Assembly (NCBI RefSeq): GCF_018130695.1
Contig: NZ_JAFCJX010000033.1
Location: 35,741-99,740 of the forward strand
Length of the DNA: 64,000 bases
Direction: 5' to 3'
DNA from: Bradyrhizobium jicamae
GTDB taxonomy: Bacteria; Pseudomonadota; Alphaproteobacteria; Rhizobiales; Xanthobacteraceae
Both the position numbers and the translations under genes were made by a program. Within the stretch, counting starts at the first letter, position 1. The number at the start of each line of letters is the position of its first letter. Under the pieces are notes generated by a model. The model was not told the DNA's origin, ran no database searches, and was given only the letters and a program-made list of their open reading frames with translations. This document shows, one piece after another, positions 25,326 to 33,109 of the stretch.

Positions 25326-25976
25326 ATGGCGAGGCGCAATAACGAGCCGACGTCTGGGTCGGACAAAGCTAAGGTGCGTGTCTTCTTCGCTGAGGTCGAA
25401 GGCAACAATGAGAGCGTGCAAGAAGCGCTGAAGACTATGGTTTCAGCGATGAATCGTCCCACGCGCGTCATCCAAGATCAACGATCGAACGGAAAGACCG
25501 CTGTGCTCTTGGAGCAGACAGAGGGTGATGAGGTCGAAGCCGAGGAGGCGCTCGATCAGGAAGAGTTTGAGTTCGACGCGGAGTCGACTCCCTCGAATAC
25601 AAGGAAGGTTCGTGGCACGGGAAAGAAAATAGACCGGAATGCCGGGCTCAATTTGGTGCCGAATCTGGACTTCAGGCCGAGTGGTAAGCAGGCATTGAGA
25701 GAGTTCGTCGAGGAAAAGAATCCGAAGAACGATCTCGAGGCAGTATTGGCGGCCGCCTACTACATGCAGCACCAGATGGATTTGACCAAGATCGGTCCTG
25801 CTCATGTGATGACTGCGTTTAAGGAGGTTGGCAGGGCGATCCCCGTCGATCTCAGGCAGACCCTTCGTAACGTTAAGAAGTCGAAGATGTGGTTGAACTT
25901 CACCGACATCGAGGACTTTCGCACGACTACGCAGGGCGACAATTTCGTCGAGCACGAGATGGGTAAGAGCGAATAG
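25326..25976 (+). CDS. Hypothetical protein of the SOS-box cassette, first gene
   Basis: The 216-residue predicted soluble protein is not recognised. An N-terminal strand-rich part (KVRVFFAEVEGNNESVQEAL, residues 15-35) leads into an acidic linker (EGDEVEAEEALDQEEFEFD). The C-terminal half (about 118-212) looks like a winged-helix module: NDLEAVLAAAYYMQHQ, then HVMTAFKEVGRAIPVDL, QTLRNVKKSKMWLNF and FRTTTQGDNFVEHEM as the wing. Third-position GC is visibly lower than in moaB or the MarR-GNAT gene. The next gene starts 6 bp after the stop. The LexA-type box upstream suggests damage induction. DNA binding or sensing is a guess. Confidence 0.8.
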   Translation: MARRNNEPTSGSDKAKVRVFFAEVEGNNESVQEALKTMVSAMNRPTRVIQDQRSNGKTAVLLEQTEGDEVEAEEALDQEEFEFDAESTPSNTRKVRGTGKKIDRNAGLNLVPNLDFRPSGKQALREFVEEKNPKNDLEAVLAAAYYMQHQMDLTKIGPAHVMTAFKEVGRAIPVDLRQTLRNVKKSKMWLNFTDIEDFRTTTQGDNFVEHEMGKSE

Positions 25977-25982
25977 TTTCCG

Positions 25983-26732
25983 ATGCACCTGTCGCTCGAC
26001 GACTTTTGCGAGGTTCTGAAAAAGTCAGCGCTGAAGAATGCCGAGAAGGCGCTTGCCGTTCTTTGGTATTTTGATCGTGAGCAAGCCGGCGTCGCCAAGA
26101 CCGCCGGCGAGCTGACGAAGGTGCTGGACGATCATCACGTTGGCACACCAAACCAGACATTGCTCGCCGAGGCGATCCGAAAGACAAAGCTAGCTGAGTC
26201 GTCGAGAAGCGGCTTCTCTTTGAAGCCGGGTTCGCGGAGGGTCATCCGTGACTGGTTGCCGGATTTGGAAGGTGTACAGCCTACGATGGACCACGATTCC
26301 GGCTTGTTGCCGGAGTCGATCTGGAAAAACACTCGTGGCTATATTGAGGAAGTCTGTCGCGAACTAAACGGCTCCTTCAAGCACGCATACTACAATGCCG
26401 CTGCAGTGATGTTGCGCCGGCTCCTCGAAACACTCATCATTGAAGCCTACGAGCACCTTGGCCGCGAGACCGAAATCAGGGATGGCGGTGGCAATTATCT
26501 TATGCTGAGTGACCTGGCCGAGCGCGCATGCGGTGAGAACGGCCATAGAGGGCTCAATCTTGGGCGCGATTCAAAGAAGGCTTTGAAGGACGCCCGAAAC
26601 ATTGGTAACTGGTCTGCTCATGCGCGTCGTTTTCTCGCGCACTCTGGTGATCTGACAAAACTACAAGCTGGGACGAGGCTCTTGGTGCAAGAGTTGGTTC
26701 AAATCGCCGAGTTGGTGAAGAAGAAGATTTGA
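25983..26732 (+). CDS. DUF4145/HEPN-like protein of the SOS-box cassette, second gene
   Basis: The 249-residue protein has an N-terminal segment (about 17-92: NAEKALAVLWYFDREQ, TAGELTKVL, GFSLKPGSRRVIRDWL) resembling a winged helix laid out like the one ending the first gene. Residues about 110-249 form an all-helical domain: HAYYNAAAVMLRRLLETLIIEAYE, LSDLAERA, KKALKDARNIGNWSAHARRF. The R-x7-H arrangement in RNIGNWSAH (Arg205, His213) is like DUF4145 proteins, which are related to HEPN domains and are often attached to restriction or defence genes. Nuclease activity is not shown. The ribosome binding site is weak, so translational coupling to the first gene is likely. Confidence 0.75.
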   Translation: MHLSLDDFCEVLKKSALKNAEKALAVLWYFDREQAGVAKTAGELTKVLDDHHVGTPNQTLLAEAIRKTKLAESSRSGFSLKPGSRRVIRDWLPDLEGVQPTMDHDSGLLPESIWKNTRGYIEEVCRELNGSFKHAYYNAAAVMLRRLLETLIIEAYEHLGRETEIRDGGGNYLMLSDLAERACGENGHRGLNLGRDSKKALKDARNIGNWSAHARRFLAHSGDLTKLQAGTRLLVQELVQIAELVKKKI

Positions 26733-26771
26733 TTGGGTGGTGAAACCTCGCCCGAAGGCGCGAGCGTCTGA

Positions 26772-26930
26772 TCATCTGTTGGCCCGGCCGAGCAGTTTCA
26801 TTACGCGAGCCCACAGCCCCCACACGGTGCCGCGATACGCCTGCGCACGAAGCGCGTGGGCTTTCCGCGCGTAGATGGCAACCGTGTCCGGCGTGATGCG
26901 CCGCGAGTGATCGCGGCGCCCGGGCTTCAC
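26772..26930 (-). CDS. Small ORF coupled to the MarR-GNAT gene (52 residues)
   Basis: A GTG at 26930-26928 overlaps the TGA stop of the MarR-GNAT gene (GTGA), the classic signature of translational coupling. The encoded protein reads MKPGRRDHSRRITPDTVAIY, then ARKAHALRAQAYRGTVWGLW and ends ARVMKLLGRANR. It is basic and helical, with an amphipathic C-terminal helix. I do not recognise it; small basic proteins with a similar ALRAQA helix occur widely in alphaproteobacteria. Confidence 0.5.
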   Translation of the reverse strand: MKPGRRDHSRRITPDTVAIYARKAHALRAQAYRGTVWGLWARVMKLLGRANR

Positions 26931-27862
26931 AGGTCGAGCTCCCAGGTCTCGCCGACGAGGTCGACACCAAAACTGTGGTGCTTCTCCTCCTTGACCTTCT
27001 TGAAGCCGGCGCGGGCGTAGATGCCGCGCGCGGCGAGCAGGATGCTCTGGGTCCACAGCGTCATCTTGGTGTAGCCGTTGTCGCGCGCGGTGCGGATGCA
27101 TTGCTCGACCAGAGCACGGCCGACGCCGAGCCCGCGCGCCTTCTTCTCGACCTGCAAGAGGCGCAGCTTTGCGATGTCATTGCCGCCATTGACCAGGAAG
27201 ATCGAGCCGAGCGGCTCGCCATTTGCTTCCGCGATCCAGCAGTGCTCGCGCACCGGATCATAGTTCCTGATGAACTGCGCGCAGATCTCGGCGACCAGCG
27301 CCTCGTAGCTGATGTCCCAGCCATAGTCCTCGGTATAGGCTTTGGCCTGGCTCGAGATCACCCAGCCGACGTCGCCGGGCCGGTGGCTGCGCAGCAGAAA
27401 AGCGGCGGGTTTTTCCGCGGGCTGCTCCAGCGTTTGCTCGATCGTCGCCATCGCGCGCACCACGGCGCCACGCTGGTTGTCGTCGAGCGAGGCAAGCAGG
27501 TGTCCGACGTCCTCGCGCGAACGGCGCTCGAGCTCGGCCTGGGCGGTGCGTCCTTTGGCGGTCAGCGACAGCTCGTTGATGCGGCCGTCGTGCTTGGCCG
27601 GCTTGCGCGTCACGATCTGACGCCGCTGCAGCGCCTGCAGGGTGCGGCTCACGAAGCCGGGATCGAGGCCGAGATCGCGCGTGAGGTCGGTGGCGGTGCA
27701 GGCCGGGCGATGCCGGATCTCGTAGAGGATGCGGGCTTCCTGCAGGGTGAAGGCGCTGTCGAGCAGCTTCGGCTCGATGAGGCCAAGCTTGCGGGTGTAG
27801 AAGCGGTTGAAGCCGCGAATCGCGGCGATTTCGCCGGCGAGGGCGTTGTTATTTGATTTCAT
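26927..27862 (-). CDS. MarR-family regulator fused to GNAT acetyltransferase
   Basis: The 311-residue two-domain protein has a MarR winged helix at about 1-145 (FTLQEARILYEIRHRPACTATDLTRDLGLDPGFVSRTLQAL, DGRINELSLTAKG) and a GNAT N-acetyltransferase at about 165-311 (IAKLRLLQVEKKARGLGVGRALVEQCI, the acetyl-CoA loop; YTKMTLWTQSILLAARGIYARAGF). Such fusions couple transcription control to acetylation of a small molecule or protein. The ATG at 27862 was chosen; the upstream in-frame start is TTG and lies inside an operator-like palindrome. Two perfect palindromes flank the start and suggest autoregulation. Confidence 0.92.
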   Translation of the reverse strand: MKSNNNALAGEIAAIRGFNRFYTRKLGLIEPKLLDSAFTLQEARILYEIRHRPACTATDLTRDLGLDPGFVSRTLQALQRRQIVTRKPAKHDGRINELSLTAKGRTAQAELERRSREDVGHLLASLDDNQRGAVVRAMATIEQTLEQPAEKPAAFLLRSHRPGDVGWVISSQAKAYTEDYGWDISYEALVAEICAQFIRNYDPVREHCWIAEANGEPLGSIFLVNGGNDIAKLRLLQVEKKARGLGVGRALVEQCIRTARDNGYTKMTLWTQSILLAARGIYARAGFKKVKEEKHHSFGVDLVGETWELDL

Positions 27863-27890
27863 CAAATGATTATTTGACTGAATCAAATAA
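27851..27890. promoter_or_regulatory. Two operator-like palindromes at the MarR-GNAT start
   Basis: ATTTGAT-TTC-ATCAAAT (27851-27867) spans the start codon and TTATTTGA-CTGAA-TCAAATAA (27870-27890) sits just upstream. Both are perfect inverted repeats sharing the half-site TTTGA, so two dimers of the adjacent MarR-type protein could bind side by side and repress it. Confidence 0.75.
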
Positions 27891-27991
27891 ATTGCAAGCC
27901 CCAGCCAAGCCGGGTCTACTTTGCATGGGGTTGTTTTCGCGATTTTGTGTTCGGGGCCGGCGAGCCCGTTGGCTCCGGCCCTGTCCCGGTC

Positions 27992-28561
27992 TCAGGCGAC
28001 CATGATCCGGCTGCGCAGCATGGTGCGCGAGGAGCGGCCGAGCTGGCGCAGCAGTCGCGCTTCGGAGCGGCGGGCGTCGGGGCGGTAGCCGCCGAGCCTT
28101 TCATAATGATCGCGGCCGATCAGCAGGCCCTGCTCGACGGAAGGACCGGTCATCATCCGGGCAACCAGCCGCAGCCCGTCGCGGAAGGTCGGGTCGGCAT
28201 AGGGCGAGCGGGCATAACGAAAGATGCCGGCGCGATCCTTGCCGCTGGCGGCGACGCCCTGGATGAACTGGGTGGTCTCCTCGATCCAGCCATGGTCGAG
28301 CACGGCGCCCGGATGCAGGAACATCAGCCACGGCGAGCGCGCCTTTTTGGCGCCGGCGGCCAGCGCCGCGGCCCGGGTGCCTTCGAAACGGAGGAAGTGA
28401 CAGCCGGCGACGTCGGCGACGCGCTCGATCACGTCGGTTCCGGTGCGATCGACCAGCAGCACCTCGCGAACGAGTCCCGCAGCCGCGCCCGGCACCAATG
28501 CTGCCAGTGTCGCGACCGCGCTGCGTTCGACCCCGTCGGTCGGAATGATCACACTCAGCAT
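27992..28561 (-). CDS. Family 2 glycosyltransferase-like protein
   Basis: The 189-residue protein has the GT-A opening LSVIIPTDGVERSAVATLAALV, followed by VREVLLVDRTGTDV, GTRAAALAAGAKKARSPWLMFLHPGAVLDHGW (DxD-like region degenerate as HPGA) and a helical tail. It is shorter than most GT2 enzymes and lacks a membrane segment, so a soluble or truncated transferase is possible. Donor and acceptor are unknown. The ATG at 28561 is used, because the upstream in-frame start is TTG. It is divergent from the radical-SAM gene. Confidence 0.75.
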   Translation of the reverse strand: MLSVIIPTDGVERSAVATLAALVPGAAAGLVREVLLVDRTGTDVIERVADVAGCHFLRFEGTRAAALAAGAKKARSPWLMFLHPGAVLDHGWIEETTQFIQGVAASGKDRAGIFRYARSPYADPTFRDGLRLVARMMTGPSVEQGLLIGRDHYERLGGYRPDARRSEARLLRQLGRSSRTMLRSRIMVA

Positions 28562-28684
28562 ATTGAGGCTTCGATGGCTCAACCGTTTGAAAAACCGCGC
28601 TGTGTTATCACCTTTGTCATATTGAGCGCAGCCTTTCCTGCCGCAGATTTTTTCGGCACGCTATTGTGGATTTTGCGGGCTCTT

Positions 28685-28699
28685 GTTCTTGATTTGTTC
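28685..28699 (+). promoter_or_regulatory. LexA-type box (GTTC-N7-GTTC) upstream of the radical-SAM gene
   Basis: GTTC at 28685-28688, spacer TTGATTT, GTTC at 28696-28699, then 23 bp to the ATG. The spacing is exactly that of alphaproteobacterial LexA sites, and the gene it precedes belongs to a family related to spore photoproduct lyase, so SOS control is plausible. Confidence 0.65.
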
Positions 28700-28722
28700 T
28701 TTGGCTGTGCTAGCTTCAGAAC

Positions 28723-29889
28723 ATGAGCCGAGCATCCTCTCATGCCCTCAAGCACCCGCCGGTAACGGCGCCCTCCGATAACCCGGCGGGTGCAACTTCC
28801 CCTTTTCCCGAGATCGCGGTTGCCATCGAGCGCGACCGGCGCCGCGGCCGCGGCGCGCAGTCCAACGATAGCGGCCGCTATGAGGCCGAGGCGCGGGTCG
28901 CCTTCGACGACGGCTGGCAGAGCCTCGACGATCTGCCGCCGTTCAAGACCACGGTGTCGCTGGACACCTCGCGGAAGGTGATCACCCGCAACGACTCGCC
29001 CGACATCGGCTTCGATCGCTCGATCAATCCCTATCGTGGCTGCGAGCATGGCTGCGTATACTGCTTCGCGCGGCCGACCCACGCCTATCTCGGCCTGTCG
29101 CCGGGGCTCGATTTCGAATCCAAGCTGCTGGCCAAGCCCGACGCGCCCGAACTGCTGGAGAAGGAGCTCGCCGCCTCCGATTACGAAGCGCGCATGATCG
29201 CGATCGGCACCAACACCGATCCCTACCAGCCGATCGAGCGCGAGCGGAAGATCATGCGCGGCATTCTCGAGGTGCTGGACCGTGCCGGCCATCCCGTCGG
29301 CATCGTCACCAAATCGGCGCTGGTGACCCGCGACATCGATATCCTGTCGCGGATGGCCAAGCGGAACCTGGTCAAGGTCGCGCTGTCGGTGACGACGCTC
29401 GATCCAAAGCTCGCGCGCACCATGGAGCCGCGCGCCTCGACGCCGCCGAAGCGGCTGGAGGCGATCAGGCGCCTGACCGAGGCCGGCATCCCCACGACGG
29501 TGATGGTCGCGCCGATCATCCCGGCGCTGAACGATTCCGAGATCGAGCGCATCCTCGATGCGGCCGCGCATGCGGGAGCCAAGGAAGCAAGCTATGTGCT
29601 GCTGCGGCTGCCGCTGGAGGTGCGCGATCTCTTCCGCGAATGGCTGATGGCGAACTATCCCGATCGCTACCGCCACGTCTTCACTTTGATCCGCGACATG
29701 CGCGGCGGCCGCGACTACGATTCGCAGTGGGGTACGCGGATGAAGGGCACCGGACCGATGGCCTGGATGATCGGCAGAAGGTTCGAGATCGCCTGCGAAA
29801 AGCTCGGCCTCAACAAGCGCCGCACCAAGCTGAGCACCGATCACTTTGCCAAGCCGAAGCGCAACGGGCAGCAGTTGAGCTTGTTCTAG
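28723..29889 (+). CDS. PA0069-family radical SAM protein
   Basis: The 388-residue protein carries the radical-SAM motif in NPYRGCEHGCVYCFARPTH (Cys-x3-Cys-x2-Cys), which binds a [4Fe-4S] cluster that cleaves S-adenosylmethionine. Downstream IGTNTDPYQPIERERKIMRGIL, GHPVGIVTKSALVTRDIDIL and VMVAPIIPALNDSEIERIL follow the PA0069/SplB-like layout. The family is related to spore photoproduct lyase, and a DNA-repair role is inferred. A LexA-type box lies 23 bp before the ATG. A repeat follows the gene. Confidence 0.9.
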   Translation: MSRASSHALKHPPVTAPSDNPAGATSPFPEIAVAIERDRRRGRGAQSNDSGRYEAEARVAFDDGWQSLDDLPPFKTTVSLDTSRKVITRNDSPDIGFDRSINPYRGCEHGCVYCFARPTHAYLGLSPGLDFESKLLAKPDAPELLEKELAASDYEARMIAIGTNTDPYQPIERERKIMRGILEVLDRAGHPVGIVTKSALVTRDIDILSRMAKRNLVKVALSVTTLDPKLARTMEPRASTPPKRLEAIRRLTEAGIPTTVMVAPIIPALNDSEIERILDAAAHAGAKEASYVLLRLPLEVRDLFREWLMANYPDRYRHVFTLIRDMRGGRDYDSQWGTRMKGTGPMAWMIGRRFEIACEKLGLNKRRTKLSTDHFAKPKRNGQQLSLF

Positions 29890-29913
29890 AATACGCCGTC
29901 ATTGCGAGGACCC

Positions 29914-29999
29914 GTAGCCCGGATGAGCGAAGCGATATCCGGGGCCGCTGTGTCCGAGGATAAAGTTTTCCCGGATGTCGCTCCGCTCATCCGGGCTAC
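29914..29999. repeat. Palindromic intergenic repeat (GTAGCCCGGATGAGCG type)
   Basis: GTAGCCCGGATGAGCGAAGCGATATCCGG at the left is mirrored by CCGGATGTCGCTCCGCTCATCCGGGCTAC at the right, a near-perfect hairpin after the radical-SAM gene. Confidence 0.8.
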
Positions 30000-30020
30000 G
30001 AAGAAGAGATGAGTGCCACG

Positions 30021-30467
30021 ATGAGTCACATCCCAACCCCGCGCCTCACCGTCATCACGCTCGGCGTCAGCGACATGCGCGCGAGCATCGCCTTCTACGA
30101 CTCGCTCGGCTTCGTCAGGAAGATGCGCGCCACCGGCGAGGAGGTCGCCTTCTACGACACCGGCGGCACGGTGCTCGGGCTGTTCCCGTGGCATCTGCTG
30201 GCGCGGGATGCCGCGCTGCCCGATCAACCGCGGCCAACGGCGTTCCACGGCGTCGCGCTGGCGTGGAACTGCGCCGACGATGCCGAGGTCGATGCCGTGA
30301 TGGCCTTCGCGCTGTCGAAGGGAGCAAAACTGCTGAACCCGGCACAGCCGACCAGCTATGGCGGCTATTGCGGTTACTTTGCCGATCCGGACGGCCATGC
30401 CTGGGAAGTCGTGCGCGCTCCAGGCTTTGCGGTCGGTGCTGACAGGCGGGTGACGCTGCCCGACTGA
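30021..30467 (+). CDS. VOC (glyoxalase-like) family protein
   Basis: The 148-residue protein has paired beta-alpha-beta-beta-beta modules: RLTVITLGVSDMRASIAFYDSLGF, FYDTGGTVLGLFPWHLLA, then GVALAWNCADDAEVDAVM and GGYCGYFADPDGHAWEVV. The latter carries the C-terminal metal-binding Glu of the glyoxalase fold. Substrate unknown. ATG 30021 gives MSHIPTPRLTVI; ATG 30009 would add four residues and sits too close to its purine tract. Confidence 0.85.
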   Translation: MSHIPTPRLTVITLGVSDMRASIAFYDSLGFVRKMRATGEEVAFYDTGGTVLGLFPWHLLARDAALPDQPRPTAFHGVALAWNCADDAEVDAVMAFALSKGAKLLNPAQPTSYGGYCGYFADPDGHAWEVVRAPGFAVGADRRVTLPD

Positions 30468-30545
30468 GCCGAAGCCGAATGAATAACGGGGAAGGGCGCC
30501 AGGTTCCCGGTTGCGCCGTGCCTCGCGCTTCAGCACGATCCTGGC

Positions 30546-31304
30546 ATGATTCGGGATAAATCCAGGAAGAAGGCGGCTGCCAAACCGGAAGCCAAGCCGG
30601 AAAAGCGCGTCATCGCCGTGAAGCGGCCGAGCTTTCGGCGCGAGCGCGCACTGATCAAGCAGGGCATCTGGCCGATCGCGGGCTGCGACGAGGCCGGGCG
30701 CGGGCCGCTGGCCGGTCCCGTGGTCGCCGCCGCCGTGATCCTCGACCCGAATCGGATTCCAAAGGGCATCGACGATTCCAAGCGGCTGACCGCCGAGCGC
30801 CGCGAAGAGCTGTTCGAGGAAATCTGCGCCACCGCGTCCTATTCGGTGGTGTTTGCCTCGCCCGCGCGAATCGACCGCGACAACATCCTGCGCGCCTCGC
30901 TTTGGGCGCTGGCGCGCGCCGTCCACGCGCTGCCGGAGGCACCGAGGCACGTCTTCGTCGACGGCCGCGACAAGCTCGCCACGCCCTGCGACTGCGAGGC
31001 CGTGATCGGCGGCGATGGCCTGGTGCTGTCGATCGCCGCCGCCTCGATCATCGCCAAGGTGACGCGCGACCGCCTGATGTGCGCGCTGGCGCTGGATTGC
31101 CCCGGCTATGGCTTCGAGCAGCACAAGGGCTATGCGGTGCCCGAGCATCTCGAAGCGCTCGACCGTCTCGGCCCCAGCACCCATCACCGCAGCTTCTTCG
31201 CCCCCGTCGTCGCCGCCCGCGAGAAGCATTTTCCGACGCCGGTCGAGCCGGACCTGTTCACGGTGGATGCGGAGAGTGAAGCCGTGGCAACCGCTGCGGC
31301 GTAA
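30546..31304 (+). CDS. rnhB: Ribonuclease HII
   Basis: The 252-residue enzyme cleaves RNA in RNA:DNA hybrids and single ribonucleotides in DNA. The catalytic carboxylates lie in IAGCDEAGRGPLAGPVVAAAVIL (Asp-Glu) and AASIIAKVTRDRLM (motif Asp). GIDDSKRLTAERRE and GFEQHKGYAVPEHLEAL are conserved. The first about 35 residues are Lys/Arg-rich (KSRKKAAAKPEAKPEKR), an extension beyond the core fold that could help bind nucleic acid. Confidence 0.96.
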   Translation: MIRDKSRKKAAAKPEAKPEKRVIAVKRPSFRRERALIKQGIWPIAGCDEAGRGPLAGPVVAAAVILDPNRIPKGIDDSKRLTAERREELFEEICATASYSVVFASPARIDRDNILRASLWALARAVHALPEAPRHVFVDGRDKLATPCDCEAVIGGDGLVLSIAAASIIAKVTRDRLMCALALDCPGYGFEQHKGYAVPEHLEALDRLGPSTHHRSFFAPVVAAREKHFPTPVEPDLFTVDAESEAVATAAA

Positions 31305-31310
31305 ATACTC

Positions 31311-31457
31311 TCGTGCCCCGGATGCTGCGCAGCGCGCCGCCTCTTGCGGCGTGATGCGCTGCTGGTCCGGGGCCCACAGCGGGCACGCGTCTCTCGATAT
31401 GGGTCCCGGTTCTGCGGAGCAGCGTTACACGCTGCACCGCGCCCGGGACACGAGCTT
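31311..31457. repeat. Intergenic repeat (CTCGTGCCCCGGATGC type)
   Basis: CTCTCGTGCCCCGGATGCTGCGCAGCGCG, GGTCCGGGGCCCACAGCGGGC, GATATGGGTCCCGGTTCTGCGGAGCAGCG and CGCGCCCGGGACACGAG. It is the same family as 24484-24612 and 7942-8088, and lies between rnhB and the GT39-like gene. Confidence 0.7.
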
Positions 31458-31543
31458 GCCTCCGCGGCTGCAGCCCATTATCAAAATATCCGGATCACCG
31501 CGCCGCATCACAGGGCTGACTGCCTTCGCATTTCGGACGTTTC

Positions 31544-33052
31544 ATGCGTTTCACCTCCCTGGTTGTCGAGCTGATCCGCGCCCGCCCGCGGCTCGTGGTG
31601 TGGATCGTGGTGCTGGCGCAGGCGGCGATCTGGCTGTTCCTGCCGCTGATCCTCTACCGCAGCCCGCCCGGCGATCTCGCGACCGTGCTGGCATTCGGCC
31701 GGGAGTATCAGGTCGGCACCGACATGGGCCCGCCGCTATCGTTCTGGCTCACCGACATCGCTTATCGTGCTGCTGGAAACCATATCTTCGGCGTCTATCT
31801 CCTGGCGCAGATCTGCGCGGTCGCGACCTTCATCGCCTTCTATCAGCTTTCGCGCGCCATCGTCGGCGGCCAGCAGGCGGTGCTCGCGGTGCTGCTGTCG
31901 ATGACCGCAGTGGTGTTCTCCTCGCCGAGCGTCGAGTTTGGTCCCCTGATCCTGGCGCGTCCGCTCTGGGCGCTGCTGCTGCTGCATTCCTGGCAGCTGA
32001 TCGGGCAAAATAGACGCAGTGCCTGGTTCGCCTGGTCGATCGATTGCGGCCTCCTGCTGCTGACGACGCATGCGGCGATCGGCATGATCCTGCTGGTGGC
32101 GGGCTTTGCACTCGCGACCGCGCGCGGCCGGCGGACGCTCAGGGCGGTCGACCCGCTCTATGCGCTGCTCGTCGTCGTCGTGCTGGCGCTGCCCTATCTG
32201 ATCTGGCTGATCCGCGCCGACGTGCTGACGGTGCCGCCGCTGCCCGCGGTCGCCGATCTCGCCGCGCGCGCGACGCGCTGGGGCGTGGTGCTCGGCGGCC
32301 TCGTGGTTGCGGCCGCCGCGATCGTGCTGCTGGCGATCCTCAATTCCTCAACGTTCTCTCGGGAAGCGGACGACGCGCCGATCATCTATCGCCCGCACAT
32401 CGATCCGCTGGCGCGGCAGTACGTCTTCTTTTTTGCCCTGGCGCCGGGCGTGATCGGCAGCTTCATCGCCGGCCTGTTCGATCTCGACCGCAGTTTTGGC
32501 GGCGCCGGCGTCGCGCTGTTGATGTCGGGCCTTGCGGTGGTGGTCGCGAGCGGCGACCTCATTCATCTGCGCCGGCAGCGGCTGCTGCGCACCGTCTGGG
32601 CCGCGGCGATCGCGGCTCCCGCGGCGTTCACCATCGCGGGCTCGCTGTTCCTGCCCTGGATCAGCAGCACGGAAACGCCGACCTCACTGCCGGCATCGGC
32701 GATCGGGCATTTCTTCGACGACAGTTTTGAGCGGCGCACCAATCAGCGGCTGCGCGCTGTCGCCGGCGATCCGCAGCTCGCCAGCCTGATCGCGATGGAG
32801 TCACGCCGGCCGCATCTGTTGCTCGACGCCACGCCGCAGCGGACGCCGTGGCTGTCGATGCAAAAATTCAACGAGACCGGCGGTGTCGTGGTCTGGCGCG
32901 CCTCCGACACTTCAGGCACGCCGCCGCCCGAGATCGCGCAGCGCTTCCCCGGCCTCGCGCCTGAAGTGCCGCGCGCGTTCGAATGGCTGGTCAACGGACG
33001 GCAACCGCTGCTGCGGATCGGTTGGGGAATCGTGCGACCCAAGGCACCCTGA
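31544..33052 (+). CDS. GT39-like (ArnT/PMT-type) membrane glycosyltransferase
   Basis: The 502-residue polytopic membrane protein has about ten hydrophobic segments (starting VVWIVVLAQAAIWLFLPLIL). The first loop, FGREYQVGTDMGPPLSFWLTDIAYRAAG, corresponds to the catalytic loop of the GT-C fold. The C-terminal periplasmic part (about 385-502) is soluble and carries AFEWLVNGRQPLLRIGWG. Family members transfer a sugar from a polyprenyl-phosphate donor to lipid A or proteins; the acceptor is unknown. The stop codon lies in the first of three tandem 17-bp repeats. Confidence 0.85.
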   Translation: MRFTSLVVELIRARPRLVVWIVVLAQAAIWLFLPLILYRSPPGDLATVLAFGREYQVGTDMGPPLSFWLTDIAYRAAGNHIFGVYLLAQICAVATFIAFYQLSRAIVGGQQAVLAVLLSMTAVVFSSPSVEFGPLILARPLWALLLLHSWQLIGQNRRSAWFAWSIDCGLLLLTTHAAIGMILLVAGFALATARGRRTLRAVDPLYALLVVVVLALPYLIWLIRADVLTVPPLPAVADLAARATRWGVVLGGLVVAAAAIVLLAILNSSTFSREADDAPIIYRPHIDPLARQYVFFFALAPGVIGSFIAGLFDLDRSFGGAGVALLMSGLAVVVASGDLIHLRRQRLLRTVWAAAIAAPAAFTIAGSLFLPWISSTETPTSLPASAIGHFFDDSFERRTNQRLRAVAGDPQLASLIAMESRRPHLLLDATPQRTPWLSMQKFNETGGVVVWRASDTSGTPPPEIAQRFPGLAPEVPRAFEWLVNGRQPLLRIGWGIVRPKAP

Positions 33053-33094
33053 ATCGCAAGGGACCCTGAATCGCAAGGGGCCCTGAATCGAAAG
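33044..33094. repeat. Three tandem 17-bp repeats over a stop codon
   Basis: Units begin at 33044, 33061 and 33078, each reading G-(C/G)-(A/G)-CCCTGAATCG-(C/A)-AAG. The TGA in the first unit is the stop codon of the GT39-like gene, so the array starts inside the coding region and fills most of the 57 bp to the next gene. Confidence 0.85.
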
Positions 33095-33109
33095 AGCGAG
33101 AGGCGTCAG

